The notes under the pieces: generated by a model
Database searches by the model: none
What the model was told of the DNA's origin: nothing
The model's input: only the letters and a program-made list of their open reading frames with translations
Made by a program: the position numbers and the translations under genes
Shown here: in pieces, positions 1-7,690 of the stretch
Layout: each line of letters starts with the position of its first letter
Position numbering within the stretch: the stretch's first letter is position 1
Origin: Mammaliicoccus fleurettii
Lineage (GTDB): Bacteria; Bacillota; Bacilli; Staphylococcales; Staphylococcaceae
Length of the DNA stretch: 64,000 nucleotides
Reading direction: 5' to 3'
Assembly: GCF_003970575.1 (NCBI RefSeq)
Contig: NZ_RXWZ01000050.1
Location: forward strand, 23,485-87,484

Positions 1-2
1 GA

Positions 3-638
3 TTAACTTCCTTAATAAATACAAAATTTCTAATGTGGAATATTGCGTTCTTTGTTTTAATGATTTTATATCAGGAGGGAAGTGTTGGTTACTTTTCTTC
101 TGATGACTTTCAATTCACAAATTTATTATTAAGCAAATTTACGCTTACTTATGTTGTATTACCTATTTTAACAACTATGACGATTGTATTTTATCGTGAT
201 GAGTTTGTTCATAAAGTATTTATTGAATTTAGAAAGTGTTTAAAGATAGAGGTCCTATTATATGCAGTTGTCATCTCATTACTTGTTAGTATTGAAATGT
301 TGTTTGCTAGTATGATAGCGCTGAATTTTCAAGTTCGATTCAATATGATATTTCTTGTAACAGCTTGTATGTTGATAGCAGGTAATTTTACGATATCATT
401 AATAGCTCTTACTCTGTATATAAGTTTTTTGAATCGTGCTATTTCATTAGTGTTTGTAAATTTAATGGTATTTATAGATTTTGTATTAATGCAAGGTGGA
501 AAGTGGAACTATTTGATTATTGATTCAAAGAGATTATTTTCACTTTCTTGGTCATGGACTATGTACCAATTGCTCCTCATAATATTTCTATATTTAGTTG
601 TAGAGTGGATTATTAGTAAAAAGGAAATAAGGACATGA
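3..638 (+). CDS. Hydrophobic ABC-transporter permease-like protein, 5' end cut by window edge
   Basis: The reading frame is open to the left edge of the window, so the gene very probably starts upstream; an internal ATG at 33 has no ribosome binding site. The visible part is about 200 residues with roughly six hydrophobic segments and short basic loops. Its stop overlaps the next start (ATGA), and two genes on lies an ATPase, so it is most likely one of two membrane subunits of a small ABC exporter of the LanEG/BcrB type. I do not recognise the exact family. The role as permease is inferred from context and hydrophobicity. Confidence 0.65.
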   Translation, partial: LTSLINTKFLMWNIAFFVLMILYQEGSVGYFSSDDFQFTNLLLSKFTLTYVVLPILTTMTIVFYRDEFVHKVFIEFRKCLKIEVLLYAVVISLLVSIEMLFASMIALNFQVRFNMIFLVTACMLIAGNFTISLIALTLYISFLNRAISLVFVNLMVFIDFVLMQGGKWNYLIIDSKRLFSLSWSWTMYQLLLIIFLYLVVEWIISKKEIRT

Positions 639-1333
639 ATATTTTAAAATTTACAGGTGGCATCATTCAAAGTTTATGGAAAATATTCATAATTATAAAT
701 GGAATTTTTCTTTTGGTATTAATGTTATTTAGACCATATATAAGAGTTAGTTTATGGGAGTTTATCTTTCGAGGTAATAATGACAATGAATTGAGTATGC
801 ATTTATATAGAATACCTGGTTTATATATATTGATTATGTTACTTGGCATGATGTTCATTTATCGATTTATACATGTTATTTATCAATATTACATTGTAGA
901 GTGGCAAATGCTATTAAATGTTACTGGAAAATGGATGATTCTTCTAATAATACCGTTTATTTTAAGTGTAATTTATATTACAAGTATATGGTTGATCATT
1001 TCTCTTATTGATGGCGAATTTAGGATTAACGCTATACATTTATCGTATTTAATAGTGAGTATTTATTTCTTAATGATTGTATTTATTTGGACTTACATAG
1101 CTTATAAATTTTATATAAGCTTTATGATATCGTTATTGTGGGTAATTGCCACAACAAGGTTTGATTTGGATATTAATATATTAAATGAATCATTGTTTTC
1201 AAGAATACAAGGTGTATCTTACACGAATTTATTGTATTGTGTGCTATCTATTGTTGTGGTGAATATGTTGTTGTTTATTGAATTAGGACGTGATCATCAC
1301 ATGAAATTTCAAAGAGGTGATGATGAAGAATGA
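635..1333 (+). CDS. Second membrane subunit of a putative bacteriocin-type ABC exporter
   Basis: A 232-residue protein with about six predicted membrane segments and a charged C-terminal tail (GRDHHMKFQRGDDEE). Both ends overlap neighbours by ATGA, which indicates translational coupling with the upstream membrane protein and the downstream ATPase. Two small hydrophobic subunits plus one ATPase is the usual make-up of lantibiotic-immunity (LanEFG) and bacitracin-export (BcrAB) systems. No sequence motif proves permease function, so this is a context call. No lantibiotic structural or modification gene is visible inside the window. Confidence 0.65.
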   Translation: MNILKFTGGIIQSLWKIFIIINGIFLLVLMLFRPYIRVSLWEFIFRGNNDNELSMHLYRIPGLYILIMLLGMMFIYRFIHVIYQYYIVEWQMLLNVTGKWMILLIIPFILSVIYITSIWLIISLIDGEFRINAIHLSYLIVSIYFLMIVFIWTYIAYKFYISFMISLLWVIATTRFDLDINILNESLFSRIQGVSYTNLLYCVLSIVVVNMLLFIELGRDHHMKFQRGDDEE

Positions 1334-1950
1334 TTAAATTAGTAAATGTTTCAAAAGAACACCAAGGCAATCAATTGTTGAATAATATAAATTTAGAAAT
1401 TGAATGTGGAAAAGTCTATGGATTTAAAGGACGTAATGGGTCTGGAAAGACGATGCTTTTAAGAGCAATTTTAGGATTAATTAAAGTTGATGGACAAGTC
1501 ATTATTAATAATGAACCACTTAAATTTGGAGCAAAATATCCACTTGAAGTTGGCGTGTTTATTGAGAAACCTAGCATCATACCTGAATTTACAGCTTTAA
1601 AAAATCTTAAATTAGTATCTGCATTAAAAGGCATAACAGATATCAATGTAATGACTAAATATTTAGTAGAACTTGGACTTGATTATAAAGATAAAAGGAA
1701 AGTAAGGAAATATTCATTAGGTATGAAACAGAAAGTGGGTATCGCTCAAACGTTAATGGGAGACCCAGAGTTAATTGTTTTAGATGAACCTACCAATGCA
1801 TTGGATAAAAAGAGTATTGAGAAACTTGTTGAAATCCTTGAAATATTAAAACAGCAAGGATGTACAATATTGATAGCTTCACATCAATTTGAAGAAATAG
1901 AAAGAGTTGTTGATGAGGCGGTTCATATAGAAGCTGGTGCATTAGAATGA
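1330..1950 (+). CDS. ABC transporter ATP-binding protein, E-loop (LanF/BcrA-like) type
   Basis: A 206-residue nucleotide-binding subunit. Visible motifs are Walker A GRNGSGKT (34-41), signature YSLGMKQKVGIAQ (128-140, a variant of LSGGQ), Walker B LIVLDEPTNALD (148-159) and an H-loop in ASHQFEE (183-189). In place of the Q-loop glutamine there is glutamate in VGVFIEKPS (about residue 79). This E-loop is a recognised trait of lantibiotic-immunity and BcrA-type ATPases, which expel antimicrobial peptides from the membrane. It overlaps both neighbours by 4 bp and energises the two upstream membrane proteins. The ATPase call is certain; the substrate class is inference. Confidence 0.9.
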   Translation: MIKLVNVSKEHQGNQLLNNINLEIECGKVYGFKGRNGSGKTMLLRAILGLIKVDGQVIINNEPLKFGAKYPLEVGVFIEKPSIIPEFTALKNLKLVSALKGITDINVMTKYLVELGLDYKDKRKVRKYSLGMKQKVGIAQTLMGDPELIVLDEPTNALDKKSIEKLVEILEILKQQGCTILIASHQFEEIERVVDEAVHIEAGALE

Positions 1951-2480
1951 AGAATAAAGTAATCCTATTATCTGTTATTATCGTATTTGTAGTTCTCGTT
2001 ACACTAGGATGCATTCAGTATCATAAAGTAAACGCAGAATTTCAAGATTATGAACTTAAGGAAGAGAAAATTAAACTCAATCAATCGCATGATATATCTG
2101 TCGGAACGATGCAATTTAGTAATTTAAGTTATAAGATTAAAGAAAAAGAAATATTGGTAAGTGCAGATATCAAAATAGTTAAAAAGAAAGACTATCCAGA
2201 TCAATATTATAATAATATTGATGCAAACTTATTTTTACGTGTTAATAATGAAATATTGCAACAATCCGATGAATTTAAATTGAAAAATGGCAAAAGACTT
2301 ATGCCGGATCGATCTTATTTTGATAAGCATAATGTTTATGAAGGACGCGTAACATTTAGGTATATGGCATTAGATCCTGATGGAGACAATGATTTAGAAC
2401 TTTCTTACCTTGATCGCAATGGCCATAAATTAAAAAAATTATATTTACCTATAAAAGTTGACGGTGGTAAAATAGTTTGA
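1947..2480 (+). CDS. Membrane-anchored extracytoplasmic protein of the ABC exporter operon
   Basis: A 177-residue protein with a basic start (MKNK), a hydrophobic stretch of about 17 residues and Cys22 in VTLGCIQ. That resembles a weak lipobox or an uncleaved N-terminal anchor. The rest is charged, apparently beta-rich and hydrophilic, so it should sit on the outer face of the membrane. Its start overlaps the ATPase stop (ATGA), making it the last gene of the operon. Antimicrobial-peptide resistance operons often include such a surface protein (LanI-like immunity lipoproteins), but I see no sequence match and give no function. Confidence 0.6.
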   Translation: MKNKVILLSVIIVFVVLVTLGCIQYHKVNAEFQDYELKEEKIKLNQSHDISVGTMQFSNLSYKIKEKEILVSADIKIVKKKDYPDQYYNNIDANLFLRVNNEILQQSDEFKLKNGKRLMPDRSYFDKHNVYEGRVTFRYMALDPDGDNDLELSYLDRNGHKLKKLYLPIKVDGGKIV

Positions 2481-2489
2481 TACATTATT

Positions 2490-2527
2490 AGTGACTACTA
2501 AAGTAGTTACTACATCCCAACGTAGTA
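2490..2527. repeat. Nested short inverted repeats after the ABC operon
   Basis: AGTGACTACT (2490-2499) is mirrored by AGTAGTTACT (2502-2511) with one mismatch, and TACTAC (2508-2513) by GTAGTA (2522-2527). The two dyads share bases, so only one can form at a time. The role is unknown. Confidence 0.4.
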
Positions 2528-2544
2528 AAATTATTTATCCCATA

Positions 2545-2588
2545 AAATAACCCTTAAGAGAAAAAGGCTTTTCTCTTAAGGGTTATTT
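2545..2588. terminator. Bidirectional terminator with 20-bp stem, overlapping the end of the TrmB gene
   Basis: Arms 2545-2565 and 2569-2588 are perfectly complementary over 20 bp around a 3-base loop, with A-rich and T-rich flanks on the two strands. The right half encodes the last codons and stop of the minus-strand regulator, so the two converging operons share one terminator inside coding sequence. Confidence 0.8.
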
Positions 2589-3327
2589 CGTCTTCTATAT
2601 CTTCTTCAAATTTACTTATATATTTATTTACTAATACGTCATGCCAAATATAGTCTTTCATCATTTTTATCTGGGTGCGGTCCCGACTTATATATGCACG
2701 CATATCTGTTTCATCGGTTTGGCCATATATCATATATTCATTATCTACAATTACGACGAATGGTTTTAGTGTTAATGAACTTTTTACGTAATTTGTATAT
2801 CGATGATTGATTAAATCGTACTTTGGTTGATCGACTTGGAAGGTAATGCCTTGTACATGTATATTTTCATTGATATTTTTAGTTATGATTTCATATATGT
2901 CTGGCCATATTGAAACGGTCATTTGTTTTTCAGCTTTTTGGATAGCATATTCAACATTGTCAAATATCGTTGATTTATTCGTAAGTACTTCTATTTGGAT
3001 TTGTGCATTTTCTGTTACTGTATTTAATTTATTGATTTCTGTTTCAAGCTGAATGAGCTCTTCGTTTTGTTTTCTTTCAAAAAATTGAATTGTTTGTTCG
3101 GGCGATAATGCATAGTAATATTTTTTTTGATCTTTTAAGTTAAAGTATGCTAATCCTTGTTCTTCGAGTTTATTAAGCGCTTCATAAATTTTTGATCTTG
3201 GAACATTGGATATTTCGCTTAATTTATAAGCTGTTATTCCAGGGTTTTGTACTAATGAAATGTAAGATTTAGAACCATATTCACTTAATCCAAAACGCTT
3301 TAATATCGTTATCATTTGATTCATCAT
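2554..3327 (-). CDS. TrmB-family transcriptional regulator
   Basis: About 257 residues. The N-terminal 70 form a winged helix (YKLSEISNVPRSKIYEALNKLEEQGL) typical of TrmB regulators, followed by a coiled stretch (about 85-110) and a C-terminal sensor-like domain. I place the start at one of the two adjacent ATGs (3327 or 3324) because the GTG six bases upstream is itself part of the ribosome binding site GAAGGTG. It follows a pentapeptide-repeat gene with a 9-bp gap and so is the last gene of the coaW operon. TrmB proteins often sense sugars or other metabolites; the ligand here is unknown. Confidence 0.8.
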   Translation of the reverse strand: MMNQMITILKRFGLSEYGSKSYISLVQNPGITAYKLSEISNVPRSKIYEALNKLEEQGLAYFNLKDQKKYYYALSPEQTIQFFERKQNEELIQLETEINKLNTVTENAQIQIEVLTNKSTIFDNVEYAIQKAEKQMTVSIWPDIYEIITKNINENIHVQGITFQVDQPKYDLINHRYTNYVKSSLTLKPFVVIVDNEYMIYGQTDETDMRAYISRDRTQIKMMKDYIWHDVLVNKYISKFEEDIEDEITLKRKAFFS

Positions 3328-3336
3328 AATCACCTT

Positions 3337-3966
3337 CTAGTTTGATGTTACACTAACTCCGAATAACGGAAGTAGATCATATGCCTGAAATTCAGAAACC
3401 GTTGCGCCTTTTAAATCAGTTGGCTGTATAATAAGCTGTTCTATTTCATTCGTAGATAAATCAACGTTGTTTAATGATGTTTCTACAACTTCTAGCGAAT
3501 CAAGGGAACATCGCACGATTTCTATTGATTTTTGCTTACAAAACGAAATATACGTTTCTGCCATTTGATTATCATTGAATAATACATGGTTCAAGTTACA
3601 GTTTAAAAATTGACTCATTTTCAATTGGCAGTTTGAAAATTGTACATGCTTCAGTTTAAGGTCTGAAAAGGTGGCACCAATCATACGACAGTCTAAAAAT
3701 TGAACTCTATTTATAGACGCATCATTAAAGACACAATTTGATAAATCGCATCCTTTAAATACAATATCTAGTGCATGAATTTTTGTGAAATCAACTGATT
3801 CAAATGTACATTGATTGAAATAAATCGTATCTATTTGACTTGTTTCGTCATCAAAATGAATTGTTGTTTTATTAAAGTATAAATCGTAAGAAGATTGTAA
3901 TAATGTATATTCTTGATCTTCTGTAAACTCAAATTCTTTCTTTAACTTTGGTTCGATCATTTTCAT
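3337..3966 (-). CDS. Pentapeptide-repeat-like protein
   Basis: A 209-residue protein. From about residue 45 it shows repeating five-residue units with a central hydrophobic or aromatic residue and polar neighbours (CTFES VDFTK, CDLSN CVFND, CRMIG ATFSD, CQLKM SQFLN), as in right-handed beta-helical pentapeptide proteins. Many units are degenerate. Family members include the DNA-mimic Qnr/McbG proteins, but most have no assigned role, so I do not claim gyrase protection. A strong binding site (AAGGAGG, 7 nt spacing) precedes the start. It lies 19 bp downstream of coaW and 9 bp upstream of the TrmB gene in one apparent operon. Confidence 0.75.
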   Translation of the reverse strand: MKMIEPKLKKEFEFTEDQEYTLLQSSYDLYFNKTTIHFDDETSQIDTIYFNQCTFESVDFTKIHALDIVFKGCDLSNCVFNDASINRVQFLDCRMIGATFSDLKLKHVQFSNCQLKMSQFLNCNLNHVLFNDNQMAETYISFCKQKSIEIVRCSLDSLEVVETSLNNVDLSTNEIEQLIIQPTDLKGATVSEFQAYDLLPLFGVSVTSN

Positions 3967-3985
3967 GAGGGATCCTCCTTATTAT

Positions 3986-4783
3986 TTAGCAATATATAGA
4001 ACCTAATGCTCCAGAGAATTCTCCGTTTTCAATGAAGTAAGGATTTAAACCACGTAAAATTGTATAATCTACGACTATATTTCGAAGTAAGTCATTGTTT
4101 ACAAATGATGACCCGATATAGACAACATTTTCAGTTTTAAATTGTTTTGCAGCATGAATCGAGACTGTTGTAACAGTTTCACCCACAATTCCCATAAGGG
4201 CAGCTAATCGATCTGCATTTGGGAAATCATCATGGATGTTTTGTAATACATGGCCGAAGTTGGCTGCTGTTAAATCTCCAGAAATAGGTGTTTTGTCGCC
4301 TTTATAGATATGTTTAACTTTCAAATCTATTTTATCTCTATCGCCGTTTATTGCAGTTTGGACTAATTCTTCATAATCACTGATTTGGGTAAGTAAATAG
4401 CCTAAACCTTGTATCATGCCTCCACCAGCTCCTGTACCGCCAGCACGCTCTTGATTTTGTGCTGTTGCGTAATGGATAGAAGTTCCTGTTCCTACGTTTG
4501 AAAATATATATGTATCTAAATGAATATCATGTTCTTTTAATAAAATTTGGATACCTGTATAAGTAGCTTCAAATTCAATGCTACGCTTTACATTATGCTT
4601 AATTATCGAATCTAAATATTGAGCCTTTCCTCCAGTGATAGAAATATCAGCCTTATCAATATGATTTAACCATTCGGCTACTTGGTCTATTTGAGTTGTT
4701 AACCATTTTTTAAATGTTCTTTTATTGTTCGTTTCAGTGACAACTTTAATAAGTGTACCTCCCGCATCAATTCCAATCTTCAC
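3986..4783 (-). CDS. coaW: Type II pantothenate kinase
   Basis: Phosphorylates pantothenate, the first step of coenzyme A synthesis, in the cytosol. The 265-residue length and the N-terminal ASKHA phosphate-binding motif GIDAGGTLIKVV match staphylococcal CoaW, which is unusual among bacteria in resembling eukaryotic PanK and in escaping CoA feedback. The glycine-rich stretch GGTGAGGGMIQGLG near residue 115 is also typical. The start is GTG, with GAGGTG five bases upstream. It is the first gene of a minus-strand operon followed by the pentapeptide and TrmB genes. Confidence 0.93.
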   Translation of the reverse strand: MKIGIDAGGTLIKVVTETNNKRTFKKWLTTQIDQVAEWLNHIDKADISITGGKAQYLDSIIKHNVKRSIEFEATYTGIQILLKEHDIHLDTYIFSNVGTGTSIHYATAQNQERAGGTGAGGGMIQGLGYLLTQISDYEELVQTAINGDRDKIDLKVKHIYKGDKTPISGDLTAANFGHVLQNIHDDFPNADRLAALMGIVGETVTTVSIHAAKQFKTENVVYIGSSFVNNDLLRNIVVDYTILRGLNPYFIENGEFSGALGSIYC

Positions 4784-4820
4784 AAAAACACCTCTTCAAA
4801 TTAAGAAATAAATTATTGCT

Positions 4821-4849
4821 ATTATACTATAAATTAATGTAATTGATAA
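4821..4849 (-). promoter_or_regulatory. Probable coaW promoter
   Basis: On the minus strand TTATCA (4844-4849) and TATAAT (4821-4826) are separated by 17 bp, about 40 bp upstream of the coaW GTG. The -10 is perfect and the -35 matches 4 of 6. Confidence 0.55.
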
Positions 4850-4930
4850 ATTAACGAAACAAAAAATAAATAGTAGAAAATGTATCGTTACATGATAAGA
4901 TGGAAACAAAAGATAATGGGGTGTTCTTTA

Positions 4931-5536
4931 TTGATTAGCATATACGAAATAAAACCAAAATTTCAAAAATTACTAATGCCAATAGTAAAATGGATGAGGA
5001 ACATCGGTATGACACCAAATCAAGTTACAATCTTGGCGTTGTTATTATCAATTGTTACTGGAGCTGTATTAAGTGTGTTCCATGATAATAAATGGATGTA
5101 TATCTTAATGCCAATCGTTATGTTTGTAAGGATGTCATTAAATGCAATTGATGGTGTTATGGCAAAAAAATATAATATGAAATCTAAGTTAGGGTTATTA
5201 TTGAATGAACTAGGGGATGTAATAAGTGATGTTTGTTTATTTATTCCATTCTTATTTATAGCTCATGATTTTGGTGTAGGGATTATTTTATTTATTGCTT
5301 TATCTATTATAAGTGAAATGGCTGGTGTAACCGTTCAAGTAATAGGTAGTTCAAGAAGGTATGATGGACCGATGGGGAAAAGTGATAGAGCATTTATAGT
5401 CGGTTTAATTAGCTTCTTAATATTTGTTCAATTGAATGTTATACCGTATTTACATTTTGTATTTTATATTTGTTCAATACTTATGATTGTAAATATTTAC
5501 AATAGAATAAATAAGGGGTTAGAGGAGGCAAAATAA
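4931..5536 (+). CDS. CDP-alcohol phosphatidyltransferase family protein (YnbA-like)
   Basis: An integral membrane enzyme family that moves a phosphatidyl group from CDP-diacylglycerol to an alcohol. The core motif reads NAIDGVMAK-x8-GLLLNELGD (about residues 71-96). Against the family pattern DxxDGxxARx8GxxxDxxxD, the first and third Asp are Asn and the Arg is Lys, while the second and fourth Asp remain. From memory, E. coli YnbA carries a similar NALDG motif and starts near LYQIKP. I chose TTG at 4931, which has GGGGTG seven bases upstream; ATG at 4880 has no binding site. It heads a four-gene operon and its stop overlaps the next start (TAATG). The alcohol substrate is unknown. Confidence 0.82.
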   Translation: MISIYEIKPKFQKLLMPIVKWMRNIGMTPNQVTILALLLSIVTGAVLSVFHDNKWMYILMPIVMFVRMSLNAIDGVMAKKYNMKSKLGLLLNELGDVISDVCLFIPFLFIAHDFGVGIILFIALSIISEMAGVTVQVIGSSRRYDGPMGKSDRAFIVGLISFLIFVQLNVIPYLHFVFYICSILMIVNIYNRINKGLEEAK

Positions 5537-6474
5537 TGAATTTAGGGAAGATATCAAACGAAATGATTGTCGTTATGATTGGCGTATTTATTGTATTAGT
5601 CTTATCTAGTTTGATTTGTGCTTATTTAACGAAACGTTATCCCGATAAAGATTTTACTGAAATTAAATTGCGTATTAAATCATGGTGGGGCATGTGCATC
5701 ATCTTTACGATAGCACTTGTCATTCATTCTACAGTTTCTTTGATATTTCTAGCTTTATTGTGTTTCCTAGCTTTGAAAGAATATTTTTCACTTATTCCAA
5801 CTAATCGTAGTCATAGAGCTGTCTTGTTCTGGGCATATTTATCCATACCAATTCAGTTTACATTTATTTATTTCGGTTTTTACGGCATGTTCATTATTTT
5901 TATACCAGTATATATGTTCTTATTTATCCCTATACAAGCCATATTTATCGGTGAGACAAAAGGTTTTCTACAATCGATGGGATCCGTTCAGTGGGGATTA
6001 ATGCTTATGGTATTTAGCCTAAGTCATCTAGCTTATTTAATTGTCTTACCAGGTGAAAAAAGTACTGTTCCTGGCGCGAGTCTTGTACTATTTCTAGTGA
6101 TATTAACACAAGCTAATGATGTGTTCCAATTTTTATTTGGTAAAGCATTTGGTAAACACAAAATTGTACCTAAAGTGAGTCCGAATAAAACTTGGGAAGG
6201 TTTTGTTGGCGGCATTTTAGCAACTACCATTTTATCATTATGTATTGCACCATTTTTAACACCATTTACGCTTTTAGGAATGATTATAGCGGGAATTTAC
6301 ATTAGTATTATGGGATTTATTGGAGACGTGAATATATCAGCATTGAAAAGAGATTTAAATATTAAAGATACTTCACAAGCTATTCCAGGTCATGGTGGTA
6401 TTTTAGATAGAGTTGATTCCCTGACTTACACAGCGCCATTATTCTTCCACTTTGTAAGGTTCTTCTACTTTTAA
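5536..6474 (+). CDS. Phosphatidate cytidylyltransferase (CdsA/YnbB-like)
   Basis: Makes CDP-diacylglycerol from phosphatidate and CTP in the membrane. The C-terminal family signature is complete: SALKRDLNIKDTSQ followed by IPGHGGILDRVDS (about residues 268-295), with the K-D and D-R-V-D residues that bind metal and substrate. About eight membrane segments precede it, and the 312-residue length is slightly above the usual 260-290. GAGGAGG lies 8 bases upstream of the ATG. The housekeeping cdsA normally sits elsewhere (with uppS), so this is probably a second copy supplying CDP-diacylglycerol directly to the upstream transferase. Confidence 0.9.
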   Translation: MNLGKISNEMIVVMIGVFIVLVLSSLICAYLTKRYPDKDFTEIKLRIKSWWGMCIIFTIALVIHSTVSLIFLALLCFLALKEYFSLIPTNRSHRAVLFWAYLSIPIQFTFIYFGFYGMFIIFIPVYMFLFIPIQAIFIGETKGFLQSMGSVQWGLMLMVFSLSHLAYLIVLPGEKSTVPGASLVLFLVILTQANDVFQFLFGKAFGKHKIVPKVSPNKTWEGFVGGILATTILSLCIAPFLTPFTLLGMIIAGIYISIMGFIGDVNISALKRDLNIKDTSQAIPGHGGILDRVDSLTYTAPLFFHFVRFFYF

Positions 6475-6487
6475 GGAGTGAACTAAT

Positions 6488-7117
6488 ATGTTAAGACTCA
6501 TTATATTTACAATGATAATTAAACCAATCATCCTAATCGTTTTAGGTTTAAATATACGCAGAAGAGAATGGTTACCTAAAGAAGGACCAATAGTGATTAT
6601 CGCTAATCATAATTCACATTTAGATACACTTGTATTGCTGTCGTTATTCCAAGGAAAAGGATTTAAAAAAGCTCGACCTGTTGCAGCGGGTGATTATTTT
6701 TTTAAGAATAAACTTTTAAAATGGTTTTCAATTAATATTATGCAGATTATTCCAATAGAAAGAAAAATGACTCGGGATATAAAAGGGCTATTTGAACCAA
6801 TTGTTACAGCACTGGATGAAGGAAGTATTATTATTTTATATCCTGAAGGTAGTAGAGGAGAACCAGAAAAACTTTCAAAGTATAAGTCTGGTATTTATTA
6901 CTTAATGAGAGAAAGACCTGATATACCCATTCAGCCATTATTTTTACATGGTTTAGGAAAATCATTACCTAAAGGATCAAAATTATTTGTACCATTCTTC
7001 GTAGATATTTTTGTAGGTCAGTCATTTCTTTTTAATAAAAATAGAAAAGAATTTATGGATGAACTGAATAGTCGTATGAATGATTTGAGAAATGAAGGTG
7101 ATTTTAAAGAATGGTAA
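6488..7117 (+). CDS. 1-acyl-sn-glycerol-3-phosphate acyltransferase, PlsC family
   Basis: Acylates lysophosphatidate or a related lyso-lipid at the membrane. The catalytic NHNSHLD (H41 to D46, HX4D) and the glycerol-phosphate motif YPEGSRGEPE (about 118-127) are intact. The 209-residue length is normal. One N-terminal hydrophobic segment anchors it. AAGGAGTGA precedes the ATG. It is third in the lipid operon and overlaps the next gene by 7 bp. With the cytidylyltransferase and phosphatidyltransferase it would complete a route from lysophosphatidate to a finished phospholipid. Confidence 0.9.
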   Translation: MLRLIIFTMIIKPIILIVLGLNIRRREWLPKEGPIVIIANHNSHLDTLVLLSLFQGKGFKKARPVAAGDYFFKNKLLKWFSINIMQIIPIERKMTRDIKGLFEPIVTALDEGSIIILYPEGSRGEPEKLSKYKSGIYYLMRERPDIPIQPLFLHGLGKSLPKGSKLFVPFFVDIFVGQSFLFNKNRKEFMDELNSRMNDLRNEGDFKEW

Positions 7118-7647
7118 TCATCTTTGCATGGGCGTTTTTAGAAGCGATCATATTTTTTATCATACCAGATGTTGCATTAACATATTATGCAATGAAACAA
7201 AAAAGTAAATTCAAAATATTACTAGCAAACATAATTGCGATTACTGGAGCAGTAGTAGGTGGTGTAATCGTCTATATCATTTCTATTCAACATTTAACAT
7301 TTTTGGAATCAGTAATGCTTAAAATACCAGGAATTCATGAGTATATGTTCGAACATGTTATGACTTCTTTAGAAGACAAAGGCGTTCTAGGATTGATAGA
7401 AGCACCCTTATTTGGTGTTCCTTATAAACTTTATGCAATGTTAAGTTATCAACAAGGGATTTCGTTTTTTACTTTCATGGTCATTAGTTTCTTTGCGAGA
7501 TTATTGAGATTTATTTTAACGAGTTACATTGCTTATTTTTTAAGTCATATTATTTTTAAAAATTTAAATCAATATTTGAAAGTTTCAATGTGGTTAATCG
7601 TGTGGGTCATTGTATATATTATTTATTTTTCAATTCATTCAATTTAA
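7111..7647 (+). CDS. Small polytopic membrane protein, possibly VTT/DedA-like
   Basis: A 178-residue protein with about five hydrophobic segments. The N-terminal region WAFLEAIIFFIIPDVAL and the later GVPYKLYAMLSYQQGISF, followed by an Arg-containing helix (FFARLLRFIL), resemble small VTT-domain proteins of the YqaA type. VTT/DedA proteins include lipid scramblases and undecaprenyl-phosphate flippases. It overlaps the acyltransferase by 7 bp and ends the operon, so moving the operon's lipid product across the membrane is an attractive but unproven role. The family call rests on pattern recall only. Confidence 0.55.
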   Translation: MVIIFAWAFLEAIIFFIIPDVALTYYAMKQKSKFKILLANIIAITGAVVGGVIVYIISIQHLTFLESVMLKIPGIHEYMFEHVMTSLEDKGVLGLIEAPLFGVPYKLYAMLSYQQGISFFTFMVISFFARLLRFILTSYIAYFLSHIIFKNLNQYLKVSMWLIVWVIVYIIYFSIHSI

Positions 7648-7652
7648 AAAAT

Positions 7653-7685
7653 AAAAAGCACTTCCCACGGTGGGAAGTGCTTTTT
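7653..7685. terminator. Bidirectional terminator
   Basis: AGCACTTCCCAC and GTGGGAAGTGCT form a 12-bp stem flanked by A5 and T5, between the converging lipid operon and transporter gene. Confidence 0.9.
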
Positions 7686-7690
7686 GTGTT

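Noticed and set aside
3328..3333. GTG start six bases upstream for the TrmB gene
   Set aside because: The GTG is part of the ribosome binding site GAAGGTG; the following ATGs are correctly spaced.
3337..3966. Quinolone-resistance (Qnr) assignment for the pentapeptide protein
   Set aside because: Units are degenerate and no Qnr-specific loop can be recognised; most family members have other or unknown roles.
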